Numbered from the stretch's first letter, positions 52,880 to 61,774 are shown. The stretch is 64,000 nucleotides of DNA from Affinirhizobium lemnae (GCF_022968395.1 NZ_JALJQZ010000005.1:109990-173989), one strand, 5' to 3'. A program made the numbers and translations. The notes: generated by a model from the sequence alone, not told the origin.

Positions 52880-54961
52880 TTATCCACGTCGGAACACGGC
52901 AAGGCTTCGGCCTTCCAGCTCGTAGTCTTCGTCCTGATCGATCTCTTGCCCTCGGATGGAAGGATCAGCCGTCGTCAGTTCGAGGATCCATCGCCCTTTG
53001 TTCAGCGGCGGAATCTTGAAGGGTACTGTTCCTTCAAAGGGATTGAACAGCATCAGCACATCCGACCAGATGCCCGACTGTCCTTCCAGATCGCGACGGC
53101 CAAGATGCAGACCAAGCGTTGTGCCCTCCAGCCATTGCTCCGGCTGCTGGTAGCCCCCGCCAGCGTTGAACCAGTTCACCTCCATTCCATCGCGCCAGCT
53201 TTCGCGGCGGAAGATCGGCTGCTTGTGACGAAGCGCGATGATCTGCTTCGTGAACTTGCGAAGGGCTTCGTTCGTGTCGGGCAGGCCTTCCCACTGTAGC
53301 CAGGAGATCTCGCTGTCCTGGCAATAGCCGTTGTTATTGCCCATCTGGCTTCGGCCGAATTCGTCACCCGCCAACAGCATCGGCGTGCCATGCGAAAGCA
53401 GGAGCGTGGCGAGGAAGTTGCGCTTCTGACGCTCACGGACAGCGTTGATGCCCTCATCTTCCGTCGGGCCTTCCGCACCGTAGTTGTAGCTGCGGTTGTC
53501 ATTGTGGCCGTCGTTGTTGTCCTCGCCGTTCGCGTCGTTGTGCTTCTCGTTGTAGGAAACAAGATCGTTGAGCGTAAAACCGTCATGCGCTGCAAGGAAG
53601 TTGACGCTCGACCACGGGCGGCGGCCTCTAAGGTCGTAGATATCGCCGGAACCAAGCAGACGAGCGGCGAAATCCGGTGCAGTATTCTGGTCACCCTTCC
53701 AGTATTCGCGGGTCGTATCGCGATACTTATCGTTCCATTCTGCCCAGCCGGGTGGAAAGCCACCAACCTGATAGCCGCCCGGACCGATATCCCACGGCTC
53801 GCCGATCAACTTGACTTTGGACAGGATCGGGCATTGGGTGATGGCATCAAAAAACCCACCGCGCTGATCGAACCCTTCGGGCTCACGCCCGAGAATGGTC
53901 CCGAGATCGAAGCGGAACCCGTCCACATGCATGTGCTCGACCCAGTAGCGCAGCGAATCCATGATCATCTGCAATACGCGCGGGTGGGAGGTGTTTACCG
54001 TGTTTCCGGTGCCGGTGTCATTGATGTAGTAACGGTGATTGTCCGGCAGGGTGCGATAATAGGAGAAGTTGTCGATGCCTTTGAAGGAAAGCGTCGGTCC
54101 AAGCTCATTGCCTTCCGCCGTGTGGTTGTAGACCACATCCAGAATGACCTCGATGCCGGCATCGTGGAAGCTTCGCACCATATCGCGGAAGCCCTGTATG
54201 CCTTTCGGGCCATAGTAACGGGAGGCAGGCGCAAAGAAGCCGATCGAATTGTAACCCCAGAAGTTATTGAGGCCCTTGTCCAGAAGGTGCTGGTCATCCG
54301 GAAATTCATGGACTGGCAAGAGCTCGACAGAGGTAATGCCCAGGCTTTTGATGTAGTCTACCGTCGCCTTGTGTCCCATGCCCTCATAGGTGCCGCGCAG
54401 ATCCTGCGGGATGGCCGGGTTGAGCTGCGTAAAGCCCTTCACATGCGTTTCATAAATGATCGCGGACGGCCAGGGGACGTTCGGACGATTATCGCCTTCC
54501 CAGTCGATGGCGTAGGGATCGATCACCCGGCACTTCGGCGTGAACGGCGCACTGTCGCGCTCGTCGAAGGTAAGGTCCTTGTCGTCGTGATAGATGTCAT
54601 AGGCAAAGTGGGCGTCGTTCCACTCGTACGTGCCGAAGAGCTCCTTTGCATAGGGGTCCAGCAGAAGCTTGTTCGGGTTGAACCGGTGGCCGTTTTCCGG
54701 GTCGTAGGGGCCGTGGACACGATAGCCATAGAGCTGGCCCGGCTTGAGGCCAGGCACATAACCGTGCCAGATCTCATGTGTGTTCTCGGGCAGGGTCAGC
54801 CGTGCGATTTCGGTCTTGCCGGTGGGATCGAACAGGCAGAGCTCCACACGCTCCGCATGCGCTGAAAACAGCGCAAAGTTCGTTCCCTGACCGTCAAACG
54901 TGGCACCCCGTTCCAGCCAAGTGCCAGATTCGATCGTAAAATTATGTGACTTCGTGTCCAT
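52880..54961 (-). CDS. glgX: Glycogen debranching enzyme GlgX
   Basis: A 693-residue GH13 isoamylase-type enzyme that cuts alpha-1,6 branches of limit dextrin. An N-terminal CBM48-like domain (residues about 10-110, GATFDGQGTNFALFSAHAERVELCLFD) precedes the barrel, with DVVYNHTAEG, the nucleophile Asp in VDGFRFDLGTIL, the acid Glu in KLIGEPWDIG and NFLAAHDGFTLNDLV. ATG 54961 is used; an upstream frame adds nine residues. It converges with glgA, so branch removal and chain synthesis are together here. A weak GGAAC-N16-CTTT lies upstream. Confidence 0.95.
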   Translation of the reverse strand: MDTKSHNFTIESGTWLERGATFDGQGTNFALFSAHAERVELCLFDPTGKTEIARLTLPENTHEIWHGYVPGLKPGQLYGYRVHGPYDPENGHRFNPNKLLLDPYAKELFGTYEWNDAHFAYDIYHDDKDLTFDERDSAPFTPKCRVIDPYAIDWEGDNRPNVPWPSAIIYETHVKGFTQLNPAIPQDLRGTYEGMGHKATVDYIKSLGITSVELLPVHEFPDDQHLLDKGLNNFWGYNSIGFFAPASRYYGPKGIQGFRDMVRSFHDAGIEVILDVVYNHTAEGNELGPTLSFKGIDNFSYYRTLPDNHRYYINDTGTGNTVNTSHPRVLQMIMDSLRYWVEHMHVDGFRFDLGTILGREPEGFDQRGGFFDAITQCPILSKVKLIGEPWDIGPGGYQVGGFPPGWAEWNDKYRDTTREYWKGDQNTAPDFAARLLGSGDIYDLRGRRPWSSVNFLAAHDGFTLNDLVSYNEKHNDANGEDNNDGHNDNRSYNYGAEGPTEDEGINAVRERQKRNFLATLLLSHGTPMLLAGDEFGRSQMGNNNGYCQDSEISWLQWEGLPDTNEALRKFTKQIIALRHKQPIFRRESWRDGMEVNWFNAGGGYQQPEQWLEGTTLGLHLGRRDLEGQSGIWSDVLMLFNPFEGTVPFKIPPLNKGRWILELTTADPSIRGQEIDQDEDYELEGRSLAVFRRG

Positions 54962-55070
54962 ACCGCACCCTGCTGTTGCTTTGCACAATCAAAAGCGCGA
55001 GATGGTTTTTCGTTCCCGTTTGCCCTGCGGAATCTAGGCGGCATTATGGCTTCGGTGTCGTCGTCATGCC

Positions 55071-55250
55071 CTAATTATTGCTTTGGGAGTCTCCGCCCGT
55101 GCCCGATTGAGGGGTCGGATCCCGATCAGCCGGGGCCGTTCCCTGCCCTTTCGTTGTCACGGGATCCGTATCGCTGCGCGTGTTTTGCTGATCAGAATCG
55201 CATCCGGCCAGCAAGGCGAGAAGCGCTATGGCACCAATCGTCCGTTTCAT
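55071..55250 (-). CDS. 59-residue lipoprotein
   Basis: A short gene whose start overlaps the stop of the preceding gene by one base (TAATG). The protein opens MKRTIGAIALLALLAGCDSD: a signal peptide with the lipobox LLAGC and Cys17 as the lipidation site, then a polar, unstructured tail (TRSDTDPVTTKGQGTAP, PTPQSGTGGDSQSNN) with no cysteine. Asp after the Cys at +2 suggests retention in the inner membrane if the E. coli rule holds. Function unknown. It is co-transcribed with the 91-residue protein from an EcfG-type promoter. Confidence 0.75.
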   Translation of the reverse strand: MKRTIGAIALLALLAGCDSDQQNTRSDTDPVTTKGQGTAPADRDPTPQSGTGGDSQSNN

Positions 55251-55525
55251 TATGCGCGCTCCTCTTGGTGACGGCCTTGCGTCTTCGTTCGGTCCATGGA
55301 GACGATCTTGTCGACCGCTGCGATATCCGCCTCAGCGGCACCGGGGATAGGATCGGCAGCGATTGCTTCCAGAACCTCAGGCGAGATCGCGCCCTTCCGG
55401 ATGACATATTCCAGAGCTTCACGCGTATCGCGCTCCGCCTTGAGTTGAGCGTAAAGCGCAAGGATGAGACGGTCCCGAATGTCGTTGCCCGGGGAAATTC
55501 CATCCAGTGCAGCATGTCCTGCCAT
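55250..55525 (-). CDS. 91-residue hypothetical protein, predicted GSR target
   Basis: A soluble helical protein (IRDRLILALYAQLKAERDTREALEYVIRKGAISPEVLEAIAADPIPG). No family was recognised. Its promoter is a GGAAC-N17-AGTT site, and it is followed by the 59-residue lipoprotein in the same transcript. The AISPEVLEAIAADPIPGAAEADIAAV part has a helix-turn-helix-like periodicity, but no real DNA-binding motif could be defended. Confidence 0.68.
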   Translation of the reverse strand: MAGHAALDGISPGNDIRDRLILALYAQLKAERDTREALEYVIRKGAISPEVLEAIAADPIPGAAEADIAAVDKIVSMDRTKTQGRHQEERA

Positions 55526-55556
55526 TGTGCATCCTCCAAAATATTACTGGCAGAGT

Positions 55557-55582
55557 AACTCAGCTGTTTACGGCATTGTTCC
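55557..55582 (-). promoter_or_regulatory. EcfG-type promoter for the 91-residue protein and lipoprotein
   Basis: On the minus strand GGAAC (55582-55578), 17 bp, AGTT (55560-55557). Predicted start near 55550, 25 nt ahead of the start codon at 55525. Confidence 0.65.
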
Positions 55583-55644
55583 CAAATCCCTTCCGGGCGC
55601 TATCTCGTTCCGATGTAGTCAATTCTCAACCGAAGGACCCACGA

Positions 55645-55911
55645 ATGACCGCTTTGACACCGGAAGAACTCGAAGGACGAGTGAACGCGCACCGCGAGCT
55701 GATGATAGATCTCGTCGCAGCGCTCATGGGCGGGGACCGTGCCATTGATCGCTTCATCGCCAGTATCCGCGATGACGCGAGCTATAAAAATCACGAGGAA
55801 GATCCGGGCGTCATCCCGACCGAAGGCCTGGTGCTGGAGGCCGGAATGGCACGCGAAACGCGGTCTATCCTGGAGGCGGCGAGAGCACGTCACATGGCTG
55901 CAAATCCTTAA
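55645..55911 (+). CDS. 88-residue hypothetical protein
   Basis: A soluble, acidic, mostly helical protein (LTPEELEGRVNAHRELMIDLVAALMGG then FIASIRDDASYKNHEEDPGVIPTEGLVLEAGMARETRSILEAARARHM). No family recognised. ATG 55645 follows CGAAGGA; the frame to 55507 overlaps the divergent promoter and is not used. No EcfG promoter was found on its own strand. The HEEDPGVIPTEGLVLE segment looks conserved in style but I cannot name it. Confidence 0.6.
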   Translation: MTALTPEELEGRVNAHRELMIDLVAALMGGDRAIDRFIASIRDDASYKNHEEDPGVIPTEGLVLEAGMARETRSILEAARARHMAANP

Positions 55912-55970
55912 GCGACTGTCATTTTTCAGACAGAGTTTCGGCCCATTCTTCACACCTGTGGCAATTCTGT

Positions 55971-55995
55971 GGAACCTGAAAACGGAAGGAGCGTT
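55971..55995 (+). promoter_or_regulatory. EcfG-type promoter for the 25-residue membrane microprotein
   Basis: GGAAC (55971-55975), 16 bp, CGTT (55992-55995): a perfect consensus. Predicted start near 56002, 24 nt before the ATG at 56026 with the ribosome site GGGAGAAG between. Confidence 0.78.
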
Positions 55996-56025
55996 TTGAG
56001 GGCACACAGTCAGGGAGAAGTCGTC

Positions 56026-56103
56026 ATGTCACGCGAATGGGTTGAAGCCGCCAGTTTCGTTTTCGCAGTCGCAGCCTGCTACATGTTCATCGTGCCGGTT
56101 TAA
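56026..56103 (+). CDS. 25-residue single-span membrane microprotein
   Basis: A very small reading frame: MSREWVEAASFVFAVAACYM then FIVPV. It is one hydrophobic helix with a short charged N-terminus (Arg-Glu, Glu), like a stress-induced membrane microprotein. Evidence that it is real is the ribosome site GGGAGAAG at the right distance and a perfect EcfG promoter whose predicted start is 24 nt upstream; no other gene can use that promoter on this strand. Too short for similarity-based assignment. It lies next to the oxidase operon, which is on the other strand. Confidence 0.68.
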   Translation: MSREWVEAASFVFAVAACYMFIVPV

Positions 56104-56133
56104 GCAAGCCTGAACGTCTTGTGCTGCGTCGGA

Positions 56134-57183
56134 TCATTCTTGTTTCGACGCGAAATAGGCGCTGACATTCTCGATGTCTGCGTCGGTCAGGTTGTTTGCT
56201 ACTGGAAGCATGAGGTGCCCAAAAGCAGTTCCTCCACGGTGTGCCTGACGGAACAGGCGTAGCTGATTGGTCAGATAAGGCACACTCTGACCTGAAAGCT
56301 CGGGGTAACTTGGGTTACCATCCGCCCGCTCGTGGCAGGTGAGACACGCCGGAATGCGATCTGCCGCTCGCCCCTTCTCAGCAAGTTCGCGGCCCTTATC
56401 GATATCAGCTCCACGAGGATCGGCGTCATGATTTGCGACGCTACCACGCTGCATGCTCGCATAGTCTCTGGCGAGAGACGCCAATTGTTCCTTTGACAGG
56501 CCGGTCACCGCCGTTTGCATCACGCCGCTCAGACGTCGACCATCCGCATAGGCAAACAGGCTTTCCCGCAGATAGGTTTCCGATTGACCAGCAAGGCTTG
56601 GGATCAGGCTTTTACCGTTCAGTCGCTCTGGCGCGTGGCAGGACTGGCAGTCCAGCACGGCATTGCTGCCGCCAGTCGCAACCAGCCCAGCCAGACTGCG
56701 ATAATCCTCCACTGACATCTGCGGGACCTGCTCGAGAAACGCCACCATCGACCACACCTCGTCTTCCCGATGCGGGGCTGGCCACGCAGGCATTCCGGTG
56801 AAACGCACGCCGTCCTGGACGATGTGAAACAGCTCAGCTTTCGTCCACTCAGGTATTTTTTCTTTCAGGTCGGGAGGTTCCGGCAGCATGTTGCGGGACA
56901 CAGCGGAGCGTTCCTCAGCCGGAGACCCATGGCAGAAGGCGCAGCCCTGCTCATAATGTCCGGCGGCCAGTTTCAGCATTTCGGGATTATCGAAAGGCGG
57001 CGGCTCGGTTTGCAGGGCGGCTGTTCGGATGGAGTTGCGCATCACCCAATGGAGAAACCAGTCCGTGACCGCCCAATGTCCGCTGCGCGCTCCAACGCTC
57101 ATCAGCCCTGACCAGGCAAACCCGAAGCCCAGGATGACCGCAGCCAGAAAAGCAAGAAGGACATGCTTCCAGCGAAGGACCAT
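56134..57183 (-). CDS. Triheme-type c-type cytochrome
   Basis: A 349-residue membrane-anchored cytochrome with three CxxCH heme sites (CAFCH near residue 81, CQSCH near 180, CLTCH near 281). The N-terminus has a single membrane segment (HVLLAFLAAVILGFGFAWSG) that probably serves as anchor. The three heme modules resemble cytochrome c subunits of alcohol/aldehyde dehydrogenases and of caa3 oxidase operons. Last gene of the oxidase operon; its start overlaps the stop of the CtaG-like gene by one base. It likely delivers electrons to the oxidase. Confidence 0.93.
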   Translation of the reverse strand: MVLRWKHVLLAFLAAVILGFGFAWSGLMSVGARSGHWAVTDWFLHWVMRNSIRTAALQTEPPPFDNPEMLKLAAGHYEQGCAFCHGSPAEERSAVSRNMLPEPPDLKEKIPEWTKAELFHIVQDGVRFTGMPAWPAPHREDEVWSMVAFLEQVPQMSVEDYRSLAGLVATGGSNAVLDCQSCHAPERLNGKSLIPSLAGQSETYLRESLFAYADGRRLSGVMQTAVTGLSKEQLASLARDYASMQRGSVANHDADPRGADIDKGRELAEKGRAADRIPACLTCHERADGNPSYPELSGQSVPYLTNQLRLFRQAHRGGTAFGHLMLPVANNLTDADIENVSAYFASKQE

Positions 57184-57824
57184 TAGCGATCTCCCAGGGG
57201 GTTTGGTTCAGGTTCACGCAGCGTGCGCCCAAGCAGCGCAACACCACCGGCAAGATAGACGGCCGCTCCAACCATCAGCATGATGACCCCGCCGATCTGC
57301 TGATCCTGACCGGCAGACAGCACGATCCCGAAACAGGTGACTTCACCGGCCCCGTAAAGCGGACGCGGCGACAACGCCAGAAGCGCGCCCAGGAGTGTCA
57401 TGTGCATGGATGTAAAAAGCAGGCCCAAAACGCCGCCCAACCGCTTGCTGTCACGTTCGGTGTTGGTGCCGCCAAGACATGCAAGCCACAGGATCAATCC
57501 GGCGGCGAGGAAGCATGCTTGTTCGAAAACGCGGGCCAGCATTGAAGCTTCGGCCCATTCACGCGCCGCAGGCAAATGCCACCCCCAGACGGTGACCAGT
57601 TCCAGCATGGAAGCCGTGACAGGCGTTAGTACGCGGCTGCGCGATACAAAATCGAAACTGCCTCCCGCCATTGCATAGGCCAGGAATGGTGCGGCGGCGG
57701 CGACCACCGCCATGTGTACGATCATATGGATGGAAAAGGATGTCTTGTCGCCGAGTGCAAGCAAAAGCCAGGCAAGCGCCACGATCAGCAATCCGATGAC
57801 AAAGCACGATCGCTTGACGGTCAT
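57183..57824 (-). CDS. CtaG-like (caa3-type) cytochrome c oxidase assembly protein
   Basis: A 213-residue integral membrane protein with about six segments, of the caa3_CtaG family, unrelated to the Cox11 also called CtaG. Family marks include the His motifs SIHMIVHMAVVAAAAPFLAY and GLLFTSMHMTLLGALLALSPRPLYG and the DQQIGGVIMLMVG ending. These histidines are thought to handle copper. ATG 57824 overlaps the stop of the upstream gene (ATGA) and has GGAG before it; a GTG at 57833 is less likely. Confidence 0.87.
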   Translation of the reverse strand: MTVKRSCFVIGLLIVALAWLLLALGDKTSFSIHMIVHMAVVAAAAPFLAYAMAGGSFDFVSRSRVLTPVTASMLELVTVWGWHLPAAREWAEASMLARVFEQACFLAAGLILWLACLGGTNTERDSKRLGGVLGLLFTSMHMTLLGALLALSPRPLYGAGEVTCFGIVLSAGQDQQIGGVIMLMVGAAVYLAGGVALLGRTLREPEPNPLGDR

Positions 57825-58204
57825 GATTGACACTCCGCCAGAAAGATCAGCGGAATGGCGGTATAGATCACAGCCACGAAGCTCAAGCCGCAGAGAAGCA
57901 GCGTGGCAAACCCCTGAAACAGCTTGCGGTCATCGCGGGTTGGCTCGTCATGGGGCGGATCGCCGGAGCCGAACCCCCATTGTCGCCAGGCGAGATAGCC
58001 GGCCAGCACGATGAAGGCGAGTGCGATAAATGTCAGGCCGCCGAGCAGCCATCGGAGGTCCAGAAAACCAAGCCCGAGAAATCCGGGTTTGGCGCAGTAG
58101 ATGGCGGCGGCAACATAACAGACAAGAAAGTGGAGCGCCCACACGGCAGGGGCCGTGAACAACGTCCACAATGTTTCGACTTCGCGCGGAATGAAGCTCT
58201 TCAT
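57821..58204 (-). CDS. Membrane protein of the oxidase operon, unknown function
   Basis: A 127-residue protein with three hydrophobic segments (FTAPAVWALHFLVCYVAAAIYCA, WLLGGLTFIALAFIVLAGYLAW and GFATLLLCGLSFVAVIYTAIPLIFL). It lies between the fused subunit I/III and the CtaG-like gene, overlapping the latter by 4 bp. Proteins in this position are common in such operons in Rhizobiales and are mostly annotated as hypothetical; a subunit IV or assembly role is a guess. Confidence 0.75.
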   Translation of the reverse strand: MKSFIPREVETLWTLFTAPAVWALHFLVCYVAAAIYCAKPGFLGLGFLDLRWLLGGLTFIALAFIVLAGYLAWRQWGFGSGDPPHDEPTRDDRKLFQGFATLLLCGLSFVAVIYTAIPLIFLAECQS

Positions 58205-58208
58205 CGCC

Positions 58209-60728
58209 TCACCTCAGTTCCGGGAAGAGGCCAATGGTGAGATAGGTCACTACGGCGGTAAACACCATGAAGTGCCAATAGAGCACCACATTGCAGAGAT
58301 CCTGATCGTAGTCTGCCGTCAGGTAGCCGGCATAGCTGCGCGCCAGACAATAGAGTTGCATGATGAGAGCCACAGCGCCGTGCGTCGAGGTCCAGATCGC
58401 CAGGATCCAGACGGTGGCAGGATACACATGCAATGTCGGCTCCATGGCATGCTGGTAAGGCCCCATCAGACCGGCTGCGATACCGGCGATCGTCAGCAGT
58501 AAGGAGACAGCAATCGATAGCCGCATCGTGGAGGCGAGATTGCGCGTGTTGGCAAAGCGCGCCAGGAGCATGCAGCCCCAGGCAATCACGAACAGCGCCG
58601 CTGCCGCCAGCGGCCATTGCCAGCCCGGACCGACCTGTCCTCCCGTGAAATCATCATGGATCGTCCAATAGAAGAAATAGCCGAAGATCAGGCTCGCAAA
58701 TGCAGTGCCATCACCCACCATGGTGATGAACATCGCCCACCAGCCGACGGATGCGGGACCGGATACATAGAGCGGAAAGCGTTCCCCAAGTCCTGCATCG
58801 CGCATTTCTGCTTCCGGGATCTGCGCCGTACCCGTCCACAGCCAGTAAAGAATGGCAATCAGCGTACCGATGGCGCAGATGATCGTGGTCCACCACCATT
58901 CGTAGGTGAGTGCAATGAAGACACCGCCCAGCAGGAACGCGGCGATCATGGTGACATAGGATGACCCTCCGACGCGCAAAACCTGCTGTGGCGCGCCATC
59001 CAGCACCGATGTCACCAGCGTTTCGCGATGGCCCGTCTCCGCGTCTGGCAGATAGTAGCGGCCATCCTCGATATTCTTTCGCAGATCAGGCTGATCCCAC
59101 AGCGGATACCTGCTTTTAATGATGGGAATGGAGCGAATGCCCCAGCTTTCCTCATGCTGGTTCAACCACTCCATCGTGCCCGCATTCCATGGATTGGGCT
59201 TGGCTGGCGCCTGTCTGGTCTTTGGCCGCACGACATCGGCCACCACGATCAGGAAGCCGGCAGCAAAGACGAAGGCGCCGACGGTGGAGATAAGGTTGAA
59301 CCAGTCCCATCCCATCTCGGCGGGGTAAGTGAAGACTCGCCGGGGCATGCCGCGCAGACCAGCGAAATGCATGGGGAAGAAGGCGACGTTGAAGCCCACG
59401 AACATCAGCCAGAAGGCGATCTTGCCCCAGGCATCCGAGAGCTTCTTGCCGTTGAAGAAGGGGTAGAAGTAATAGATGCCCGCCGTGACCGGGAACAGCA
59501 TGCCGCCGATGAGCACATAGTGCAGGTGAGCAACGACGAAATAGGTATCGTGTGCCTGCCAGTCGAAAGGCACAAGCGCCACCATGACGCCGGTCAGGCC
59601 GCCGATGATAAAGATGGCAAGAGCGCCTGCCCCGAACAGCATGGGCACCGAAAAGATGACCCGGCCCGCCAGCATGGTGGCGATGAACACGAAGATCTGC
59701 ACGCCGGTGGGGATGACAACCGCTTCCGATGCCGCTGAAAAGAAGGCCAGCGAAATTTGCGGCAGGCCGGTGGTGAACATGTGGTGGACCCAGAGCCCGA
59801 AGCTCAGGAAGCCGGTGCCCACTGCCGCCAATACGATCCAGGAATAGCCGACGATGGGCCGCTGCGAAAAGGTCGGCACGATCATAGCCATCAGCGCGAT
59901 GGCGGGCAGGAAGATGATGTAGACTTCCGGGTGGCCGAAGATCCAGAACAGGTGCTGCCACAAAAGCGGATCACCGCCGCGCTCCGCATCGAAGAAAGGC
60001 CAGTCGAACATGCGCTGCATCTCGAACAGCAGGTCGCCCGCAATCAGTGGCGGAAACGCAAACAAAATCATGCCTGCCACGATGAGCAGGTACCAGGCAA
60101 AGAGCGGCATCATGTTGACGCGCATGCCGGGAGCGCGGCACTTCATGATGCCGACGATCAGTTCCACGGCAGCAGCGATCGATGCCACTTCGATGAAGGA
60201 TAGCCCAAGTAGCCAGATATCGGCGCCAATGCCCGTCTGCTCCTTGTCAGTTGCAAGCGGCGGATACATGAACCAGCCGCTATTGGGTGCAGCACCGAAG
60301 AAGATCGAGCCACAAACGAAAACACCACCGATCGCAAAGCTCCAGAAGCCGAAGGCGGATAGCCGTGGAAATGGAAGCTCGCGCGCGCCCAGCATCGACG
60401 GCAAAAGAAAGATCGCGACGGCTTCGAAAATCGGCACCGCAAACAGGAACATCATCACCGTGCCATGCAGGGTGAAGGCCTGATTGAAAAAATTGGCGCT
60501 GAGAAAGGTATTATCTGGAACGGCAAGCTGAAGCCGGATCAAGAGCGCCAGAACGCCTGCAAACAGCATGAATATGAAGGCCGTGCAGCCGTACCACAGG
60601 CCGATCTCGCTATTGTTGACCGATGTCCAGTAGCGCCAGCCGGAGGGCGTTTCCCACACGTCGCGCAGGCGCTTCTCCTGCGCCTCGCGTTGATCCTGCG
60701 GAAGGAGCGGGCCAAGCTTGCCGGTCAT
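58209..60728 (-). CDS. Cytochrome c oxidase subunits I and III fused
   Basis: An 839-residue fusion. Residues 1-560 are subunit I with about 12 membrane segments, including heme/copper ligands in FTLHGTVMMFLFAVPIFE, WQHLFWIFGHPEVYIIFLPA (Cu-B His and cross-linked Tyr region) and VAHLHYVLIGGMLFP. After a linker (residues about 560-610), residues 610-839 are subunit III with GDGTAFASLIFGYFFYWT and the ending WHFMVFTAVVTYLTIGLFPEL. The start overlaps the subunit II stop (ATGA). Fused CoxA-CoxC occurs in caa3-type oxidases. This is an extra oxidase besides the usual aa3 and cbb3 expected elsewhere. Confidence 0.93.
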   Translation of the reverse strand: MTGKLGPLLPQDQREAQEKRLRDVWETPSGWRYWTSVNNSEIGLWYGCTAFIFMLFAGVLALLIRLQLAVPDNTFLSANFFNQAFTLHGTVMMFLFAVPIFEAVAIFLLPSMLGARELPFPRLSAFGFWSFAIGGVFVCGSIFFGAAPNSGWFMYPPLATDKEQTGIGADIWLLGLSFIEVASIAAAVELIVGIMKCRAPGMRVNMMPLFAWYLLIVAGMILFAFPPLIAGDLLFEMQRMFDWPFFDAERGGDPLLWQHLFWIFGHPEVYIIFLPAIALMAMIVPTFSQRPIVGYSWIVLAAVGTGFLSFGLWVHHMFTTGLPQISLAFFSAASEAVVIPTGVQIFVFIATMLAGRVIFSVPMLFGAGALAIFIIGGLTGVMVALVPFDWQAHDTYFVVAHLHYVLIGGMLFPVTAGIYYFYPFFNGKKLSDAWGKIAFWLMFVGFNVAFFPMHFAGLRGMPRRVFTYPAEMGWDWFNLISTVGAFVFAAGFLIVVADVVRPKTRQAPAKPNPWNAGTMEWLNQHEESWGIRSIPIIKSRYPLWDQPDLRKNIEDGRYYLPDAETGHRETLVTSVLDGAPQQVLRVGGSSYVTMIAAFLLGGVFIALTYEWWWTTIICAIGTLIAILYWLWTGTAQIPEAEMRDAGLGERFPLYVSGPASVGWWAMFITMVGDGTAFASLIFGYFFYWTIHDDFTGGQVGPGWQWPLAAAALFVIAWGCMLLARFANTRNLASTMRLSIAVSLLLTIAGIAAGLMGPYQHAMEPTLHVYPATVWILAIWTSTHGAVALIMQLYCLARSYAGYLTADYDQDLCNVVLYWHFMVFTAVVTYLTIGLFPELR

Positions 60729-61774
60729 TTCAGTCCTTTCAGGTAAAGGCTGATCGCCTCGACTTCCGCCTGTAGCAGCATGTTGTAGGAGGGCATATTG
60801 ACGCCCGGCTTGATGAGATCAGGGGTCTTGATGAAGCGGATCAGGTGACCGGTCGTATTGGGCAAAGTCCCGGCGGCAACCGTTGGCCGTGTTCCAAAAC
60901 CGGTCAGATTGGGTCCGATAGCACCTTGCGCTTGCGTGCCATCAATCGCATGGCAGGCCCCGCACCCGTTCTTGAGGAACGCGTCAAGCCCCCCGGCATC
61001 GGGTGTTTGGGCCGCTGAAACCGGCGTTGAGCTCGCCTTGGGCCGTAGCCAGTCCTCGAACGCTTGCTTTTCCAGAACCTCGACGGTGAAGGCCATCAGC
61101 GCATGAGCCGTGCCACAGAACTCGGCACAGACGCCACGATAGCTGCCGGTCTTCGTGGCTTCGAGCTGAAGATTGTTCACTCGTCCCGGAATGGCATCCA
61201 TCTTTCCGCCAAGCGAGGGAATCCAGAAGGAATGGATGACGTCCTTTGCCTTGAGGACGAACAGCACGCGCTCATCGACCGGCATGAACACTTCATTGGC
61301 GCTTTCACGCAGCACCTGCCCTTTGTCATCGAGATAGCGGACACGCCACCAATATTGCTCGGCAGTGATTTCAATGCGGCGCAACCCTTCGCCCTCGCCT
61401 GCAAACCAGGGCCGCATGGCAGGCATCAACCAGCCTGCATAGGCAATCAGGCCCGCCAGCACCACAACGGGAAAGGCAACGCCGCCAAAGACGATGATGC
61501 CGCCTGCGCGGCGCTCGGTCAGCGGTTGCGTCTTGAAACGACCGGCAAACAGGAAGGCACCCATGACGCAGAGCCAGATGAGGCCACCGCCTGCAACCAT
61601 GACCCAGAACAGGGTCGCGACCGCATCTGCTTCCCGACCGGCAGGATCGAGTGCCGATTGAACGCCGCTGCACGAACTCAGGACAAGAAGACAAATTGCA
61701 AGAGAAAAAGGACAGAAGTGATAGATCACCTTGCGTGATCGGTTGGCCGCCCCTGCCAATCGCTCAACATTCAT
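60725..61774 (-). CDS. coxB: Cytochrome c oxidase subunit II with cytochrome c domain
   Basis: A 349-residue subunit. The N-terminus has a lipoprotein-like signal (SLAICLLVLSSCS), then two membrane segments (VATLFWVMVAGGGLIWLCVMG, GGVAFPVVVLAGLIAYAGW), the CuA cupredoxin domain (AEQYWWRVRYLD and GVCAEFCGTAHALM with both Cys, His and Met), and a C-terminal cytochrome c (NGCGACHAIDG, distal Met in VNMPSYNM). This makes it caa3-type. ATG 61774 was preferred over TTG 61789 because GGGG precedes it. First gene of the operon after an EcfG-type promoter. Confidence 0.94.
   Translation of the reverse strand: MNVERLAGAANRSRKVIYHFCPFSLAICLLVLSSCSGVQSALDPAGREADAVATLFWVMVAGGGLIWLCVMGAFLFAGRFKTQPLTERRAGGIIVFGGVAFPVVVLAGLIAYAGWLMPAMRPWFAGEGEGLRRIEITAEQYWWRVRYLDDKGQVLRESANEVFMPVDERVLFVLKAKDVIHSFWIPSLGGKMDAIPGRVNNLQLEATKTGSYRGVCAEFCGTAHALMAFTVEVLEKQAFEDWLRPKASSTPVSAAQTPDAGGLDAFLKNGCGACHAIDGTQAQGAIGPNLTGFGTRPTVAAGTLPNTTGHLIRFIKTPDLIKPGVNMPSYNMLLQAEVEAISLYLKGLK

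Noticed and set aside
54992..55016. GGAAC-N16-CTTT upstream of glgX
   Set aside because: The conserved GTT of the -10 is broken, so it was not listed as a promoter.
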